Positions 58,238 through 61,096 of a DNA stretch of 61,096 nucleotides are shown in pieces (position 1 is the stretch's first letter; each line of letters starts with the position of its first letter). The DNA is from Garicola koreensis (GTDB lineage Bacteria; Actinomycetota; Actinomycetes; Actinomycetales; Micrococcaceae): the NCBI RefSeq assembly GCF_014195445.1, contig NZ_JACIBT010000006.1, positions 1 through 61,096 on the forward strand, read 5' to 3'. The translations under genes and the position numbers were made by a program. Below the pieces are notes generated by a model. That model was not told where the DNA came from and searched no databases. It saw only the letters and a program-made list of their open reading frames with translations.

Positions 58238-58750
58238 CTATTGCGGATCTGATGCGGTGAGCTGTTCGGCCAGGCGTTCCATAAATGCAACGGCGGCTTC
58301 CAGCTGGTGGGGGGAGAACTCGGCGATGACCGCACGTATGGTGCTCAAATGTTCGTCAAAGTGCCGGTGAAACGTGCGGCGGGCCTCATCGGTCAGCGTG
58401 AGGACCTGTGACCTGCGGTCCCAGCTGTGCGGCTCACGTCGCAGGAACCCGTGATTGGCCAGACGGCGGATGAGGGCGGTGGTGGCCGCTGTGGACATGC
58501 CCAGATGCTCGGAGAGCCCGAAGGGGGTGGCCTGATGGCCTCGCAGCTGCATGATGGATAAGGCGCGAAGCGCGCGAAGATCGGAAGCGTTGAGCTCCAT
58601 GGACTGCGTCATACTGCTGTGCATATGGTCCATGGCGTCGGTCAACGCCTGGATGGCACGCAGCGCACGGCTCTGCTGCGAGGAGCCAGCATCAGCGCTG
58701 GGCTGCTCCAGCGGGTCGTCAGAAGGTGTGGGCACAGGGCAACTGTACAT
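58238..58750 (-). CDS. MarR-family transcriptional regulator of the MMPL transporter
   Basis: The 170-residue protein carries a MarR winged helix (ELNASDLRALRALSIMQLRGHQATPFGLSEHLGMSTAATTALIRRLANHGFLRREPHSWDRRSQVLTLTDEARR) between dimerisation helices. It has an N-terminal extension of about 30 residues before the first helix. The transporter gene follows by 24 bp, the classic repressor-pump operon. The palindrome ATTTAGCTAAAT just upstream of the start is the likely operator. Start ATG 58750 has no obvious ribosome-binding site. Confidence 0.88.
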   Translation of the reverse strand: MYSCPVPTPSDDPLEQPSADAGSSQQSRALRAIQALTDAMDHMHSSMTQSMELNASDLRALRALSIMQLRGHQATPFGLSEHLGMSTAATTALIRRLANHGFLRREPHSWDRRSQVLTLTDEARRTFHRHFDEHLSTIRAVIAEFSPHQLEAAVAFMERLAEQLTASDPQ

Positions 58751-58761
58751 GTAATTCGATG

Positions 58762-58773
58762 ATTTAGCTAAAT
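58762..58773. promoter_or_regulatory. Palindrome ATTTAGCTAAAT upstream of marR (candidate MarR operator)
   Basis: A perfect 12-bp A/T-rich dyad lies 12-23 bp upstream of ATG 58750 in otherwise GC-rich DNA. It overlaps the expected core promoter for the marR-MMPL operon, which fits negative autoregulation. The 60 bp between this site and the MFS gene end (58774-58833) shows nothing else. Confidence 0.6.
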
Positions 58774-58833
58774 AAACGAGATAGATGTGGCATGTTCAAG
58801 CCCTGCCGGACGCTCAGAACATCTGCGCAGCAG

Positions 58834-60045
58834 TTAGCCGGCCAACTGTCGGCGCAACGCCGCGGCTGTCATGATGGCGCCGATGATCAGCAGTAGGGAG
58901 AGCAGGAGCATTGCCGCTGGGTAGCCCACCGGGGAGTCGGCCAACCACCCGGTGACTGCCGGGCCTGCGGCACGACCTCCGGCCAGAGCCACAGCTTGGA
59001 TGCCCATCAGGGTGCCGAACCGGGGTCCGCTGTACCAGTCACTCATGACGACTGCTCGCAGCGGCATGAACGCCCCGAACAACAGGCCGAAGAGGATGAA
59101 GTGTCCGTAGAGCTCCCAGGTGTGGGTGCCGCGTATGGCCATCCATACCGAGGGCATGATCAGTACCGTGACGACTAGCCAGAGTGTGGCGGAGTTGAAG
59201 CGGTTGGCCAGCACCGGCAGCAAGAACCGTGCTGGAAGGCTCAGCAGCCCCACCGCAGCGGCCCACCAGGCGAGCATGGTCGGGTCGAATCCGGAGCTTT
59301 CGAAGCGAGCGATGCGGTGGACGTTGAACGATTCCAAGACTGCCATGGTGCAGACCACGGCTATGGTCAGCGGAAGAAAACCAGCCGGCAGGCCGCGGCC
59401 GTCAGCGACCGCGATTTCCTCGGTCTCCAGGGCGGGAGCGATTGTCGCAGGTGCGGGGGCGACGCGCAGGGCCCACGCTGAGGCAAGTGTGGTGGTGGCC
59501 AGCACCAGCAGCCCCAGTACTGCTGCGGTGACCCTCCAGCCGTACCCCTCGACCAGAAACGTCGTCGAGGGGATGAAGATAGGTCCGGCCAGGCCGGTGA
59601 TCAGCGTCAGGGTCCCGGCTGCGCGGTTGCGGGCCTGCCTGGTGAACCACTGCTGCAGGGCAATGAAGCCCGGATCGAAGAGAACCATCGCACTGCCGGG
59701 GCCGACCAGCAGCCACCAGGAACCCAACAGCTGCCAGGGTGTGGTGCTGAGTCCGAATCCGCAGAACCCCAGCATCACCAGCACCCCGCCCAGGGCGGTA
59801 AGTCCGCGGATCCCGTGACGATCTGCGTAGCGGCCCACCGGGATCGCCAATGCTGCTCCGGTCAGCACAGACCCGGAGAAGGCAGCAGACAGCAGGGACA
59901 ATGAGTACACAGCACCGGCAGCCGTGGAGGTAATCAGCACCGAGGTGCCGAACAGGATCGCCCCGAAGCTCACACCAATGCTGACCGCCAATGAATACAC
60001 CAGCCGGCCGAAGTAAGAAGCAGAATCAGACGAGGAACGGGACAA
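58834..60045 (-). CDS. Major facilitator superfamily transporter
   Basis: The 403-residue protein has 12 hydrophobic segments. The A-motif of the 2-3 loop is GRYADRHGIRGL, and FGTLMGIQAVALAGGRAAGPAVTGWLAD forms the corresponding late motif. It resembles the monocarboxylate/OFA-like and CynX-like MFS group, but substrate is not predictable. GGAGG lies about 12 nt upstream of ATG 60045. No regulator or enzyme adjoins it directly; the 268-bp gap upstream likely holds its promoter. Confidence 0.85.
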   Translation of the reverse strand: MSRSSSDSASYFGRLVYSLAVSIGVSFGAILFGTSVLITSTAAGAVYSLSLLSAAFSGSVLTGAALAIPVGRYADRHGIRGLTALGGVLVMLGFCGFGLSTTPWQLLGSWWLLVGPGSAMVLFDPGFIALQQWFTRQARNRAAGTLTLITGLAGPIFIPSTTFLVEGYGWRVTAAVLGLLVLATTTLASAWALRVAPAPATIAPALETEEIAVADGRGLPAGFLPLTIAVVCTMAVLESFNVHRIARFESSGFDPTMLAWWAAAVGLLSLPARFLLPVLANRFNSATLWLVVTVLIMPSVWMAIRGTHTWELYGHFILFGLLFGAFMPLRAVVMSDWYSGPRFGTLMGIQAVALAGGRAAGPAVTGWLADSPVGYPAAMLLLSLLLIIGAIMTAAALRRQLAG

Positions 60046-60314
60046 GGAAAGACCTCCAGGAAGTGGGCGTCAAAGGACGCCGACACCACTCCTGAAGGTT
60101 TCTATCCCGTAAGATCAACACCGCCCGCAGGCGGCATACCGTGGCGCTCGAACCAGACCCGACACCTCAAGATGCCGACGGAACCCTAGCCACCAGTGCT
60201 GGCCGGTCTCACCAGCATAGGCCACACTGAGGTGCTGGGGAGATTTCGAGACAGCGCGGCGTGCCCACGTCCCATGGCGAGACTGGGGCGTCGGGAGGGA
60301 AGGTGCCCCGCGCG
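60046..60314. other. Intergenic region between the DUF4870 and MFS genes
   Basis: No gene is supported. The hairpin CCGCC-CGCA-GGCGG at 60121-60134 is the only clear structure; with no T-run it is a weak terminator candidate for the leftward DUF4870 gene or a leader element for the MFS gene. Nothing else is recognisable. Confidence 0.4.
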
Positions 60315-60830
60315 CTATTTGATCAGGCGGATCGACAGCGGGTAGCGGTACGGTTGCCGGTTGTACGCCGCGATGGCGCCCATGATGCCGAAGATGAGGG
60401 CACATATCCAGGCCGCGAAGATGATCAGGAAGCCCACCAGAACGATCGTGAGTATACCGCCGACGACGTAGGCGATGAACAGTGTGATCTGGAAGTTCAG
60501 CGCTTCTTTGCCGTGTTGGTCCAGGGCCTGGCTGCGCTCGCGGCACACCAGCCAGATGACCAGCGGGGCCAACCAGGAAACCACCAGGCCCCCCAGGTGG
60601 ATGCCTACACCCCAGCCCTGCTCCTCACCGGCCGTCATCGGCTGCGGGCCTGCTGCCCCCGGCTGACCCGCAGGTGCGGGGTCTCCCTGGGGTGATGGCT
60701 GCTGCCCCGGCGGAGGCGCATACCCCTGGTGAGGAGGTTGCCCCGCAGGGCTCGGATATGGTTCGTTCTGCGGTGGACGTGCCTGCGGCTCGTCTTCGAA
60801 CGGCTGTCCACCCTCATTTGGCTGTGACAT
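60315..60830 (-). CDS. DUF4870 membrane protein with Pro/Gln-rich N-terminus
   Basis: The 171-residue protein has a disordered Pro/Gln/Gly-rich N-terminal third (residues 1-70) and a DUF4870/TIC20-like domain: EEQGWGVGIHLGGLVVSWLAPLVIWLVCRERSQALDQHGKEALNFQITLFIAYVVGGIL and FLIIFAAWICALIFGIMGAIAAYNRQPYRYPLSIRLI, with three to four membrane segments. The LDQHGKEALNFQI phrase is highly diagnostic. Function is unknown. The ATG has TAGTGT 6 nt upstream, so it is probably leaderless, with its promoter inside the end of the aminotransferase gene. Confidence 0.85.
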   Translation of the reverse strand: MSQPNEGGQPFEDEPQARPPQNEPYPSPAGQPPHQGYAPPPGQQPSPQGDPAPAGQPGAAGPQPMTAGEEQGWGVGIHLGGLVVSWLAPLVIWLVCRERSQALDQHGKEALNFQITLFIAYVVGGILTIVLVGFLIIFAAWICALIFGIMGAIAAYNRQPYRYPLSIRLIK

Positions 60831-60836
60831 ACCCTT

Positions 60837-60842
60837 ACACTA
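60837..60842 (-). promoter_or_regulatory. Leaderless -10 box (TAGTGT) for the DUF4870 gene
   Basis: TAGTGT on the minus strand is 6 nt upstream of ATG 60830 and overlaps the TAG stop of the upstream aminotransferase. A partial -35 (TAGACG, 60860-60865) lies 17 nt upstream. Confidence 0.5.
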
Positions 60843-61096
60843 GCTTGACACAGACTTGGCGTCTATGGTTCTGCGCAAACTGGTGAGCAGCCGGTCGACG
60901 TCGTCGTCGCTGGTATAGGGCGCGATTCCGATGCGCAGGCCGGTCTCATCTGCCAGATTGAGGGCCCTGACGGTCTCGTAGGCATAGAACGAACCGGCCG
61001 GGGCGTGGATGCCGTGGTCACTCAGCGCCCGTGAGACCTGCTGCGCGTGCTGCTCGGAGAAGGTGAGGAACAGGGTCGGCGTGCGCCGCTGCGCCC
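60840..61096 (-). CDS. Class V aminotransferase / cysteine desulfurase-like protein, C-terminal part (5' partial)
   Basis: The frame is open from the right edge of the window to TAG at 60842-60840, giving 85 residues. The tail has RRTPTLFLTF, SRALSDHGIHAPAGSFYAYE, ETGLRIGIAPYTSDDDVDRLLTSL, the C-terminal small-domain pattern of cysteine desulfurase-like class V aminotransferases (including the R(I/V)G...Y(T/N)-(S/T)xx(E/D)VDRL motif). The PLP lysine lies outside the window, so activity and exact subfamily cannot be judged. Confidence 0.72.
   Translation of the reverse strand, partial: AQRRTPTLFLTFSEQHAQQVSRALSDHGIHAPAGSFYAYETVRALNLADETGLRIGIAPYTSDDDVDRLLTSLRRTIDAKSVSS

Noticed and set aside
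1..61096. CRISPR arrays, tRNAs, rRNAs, insertion sequences
   Set aside because: Reading the intergenic regions showed no regularly spaced repeats, no cloverleaf with a GGTTCGA-type T-loop, and no transposase or terminal inverted repeats.

Overview
This 61 kb window is high-GC, densely packed bacterial chromosome from an actinobacterium. Several features point to Micrococcales, probably Micrococcaceae in the Nesterenkonia/Arthrobacter neighbourhood: the cysteine-free L28-L33-S14 operon, fused CopD-CtaG, Pr6Pr, DUF4031 and DUF4870 proteins, a LAxTG cell-wall sorting signal, and many leaderless start codons. The genus is an inference. I saw no tRNA, rRNA, CRISPR array, insertion sequence or prophage. 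Both window ends cut a gene: a PutA-like C-terminus at the left, and the C-terminal part of a class V aminotransferase (minus strand) at the right.

Layout. 1-5.4 kb: PutA end, PaiB-like FMN protein, amidohydrolase, secreted penicillin-acylase-type hydrolase. 5.5-13.3 kb: complete histidine utilisation locus, hutU-hutI-hutH-transporter leftward and hutG-iclR rightward from a shared control region with an inverted repeat. 13.4-16.8 kb: siderophore-interacting protein, Phd/VapC-type toxin-antitoxin pair, RlmN. 17-23 kb: aminotransferase, membrane protein with XRE repressor, SurA_N lipoprotein, SRPBCC protein, Pr6Pr protein, purB. 22.9-25.3 kb: WXG-like small protein paired with an alpha/beta hydrolase, then a holin-like membrane protein. 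25.3-33.9 kb: HisC-like aminotransferase, three-gene 2-oxoacid dehydrogenase (E1 alpha, E1 beta, E2), GerMN-like lipoprotein, CitE-like lyase, 3-hydroxyisobutyryl-CoA hydrolase-like protein; this looks like branched-chain amino acid or keto-acid catabolism. 34-38 kb: orphan OmpR-type regulator, LAxTG surface protein, aldo/keto reductase, DUF4031-HD fusion. 38.1-42.6 kb: ThDP enzyme behind a structured leader, quinone oxidoreductase, thioesterase, ThpR.

42.6-48.2 kb is the most interesting block. It holds a FadR-type GntR regulator, two Asp/Glu-racemase (maleate isomerase-like) paralogues, a D-2-hydroxyacid dehydrogenase, an amidase and a DUF3830 protein. It carries two copies of one 12-bp operator, ATTGTTGACAAT, one overlapping the dehydrogenase -35 box and one at the expected start of gntR transcription. 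This defines a self-contained regulon whose substrate I cannot assign.

48.2-61.1 kb: rpmB-rpmG-rpsN with a long structured leader and a strong terminator, a 3-hydroxyacyl-CoA dehydrogenase-like protein, HU, a small membrane protein, CopD-CtaG, a thioredoxin-NHL protein, a flavodoxin, an MMPL transporter with a MarR regulator, an MFS transporter, a DUF4870 protein and the truncated aminotransferase.

Across the window many starts lack a Shine-Dalgarno sequence and have a TANNNT -10 hexamer 6-7 nt upstream, which suggests widespread leaderless transcription. Several convergent gene pairs overlap at their 3' ends, consistent with a compact genome.
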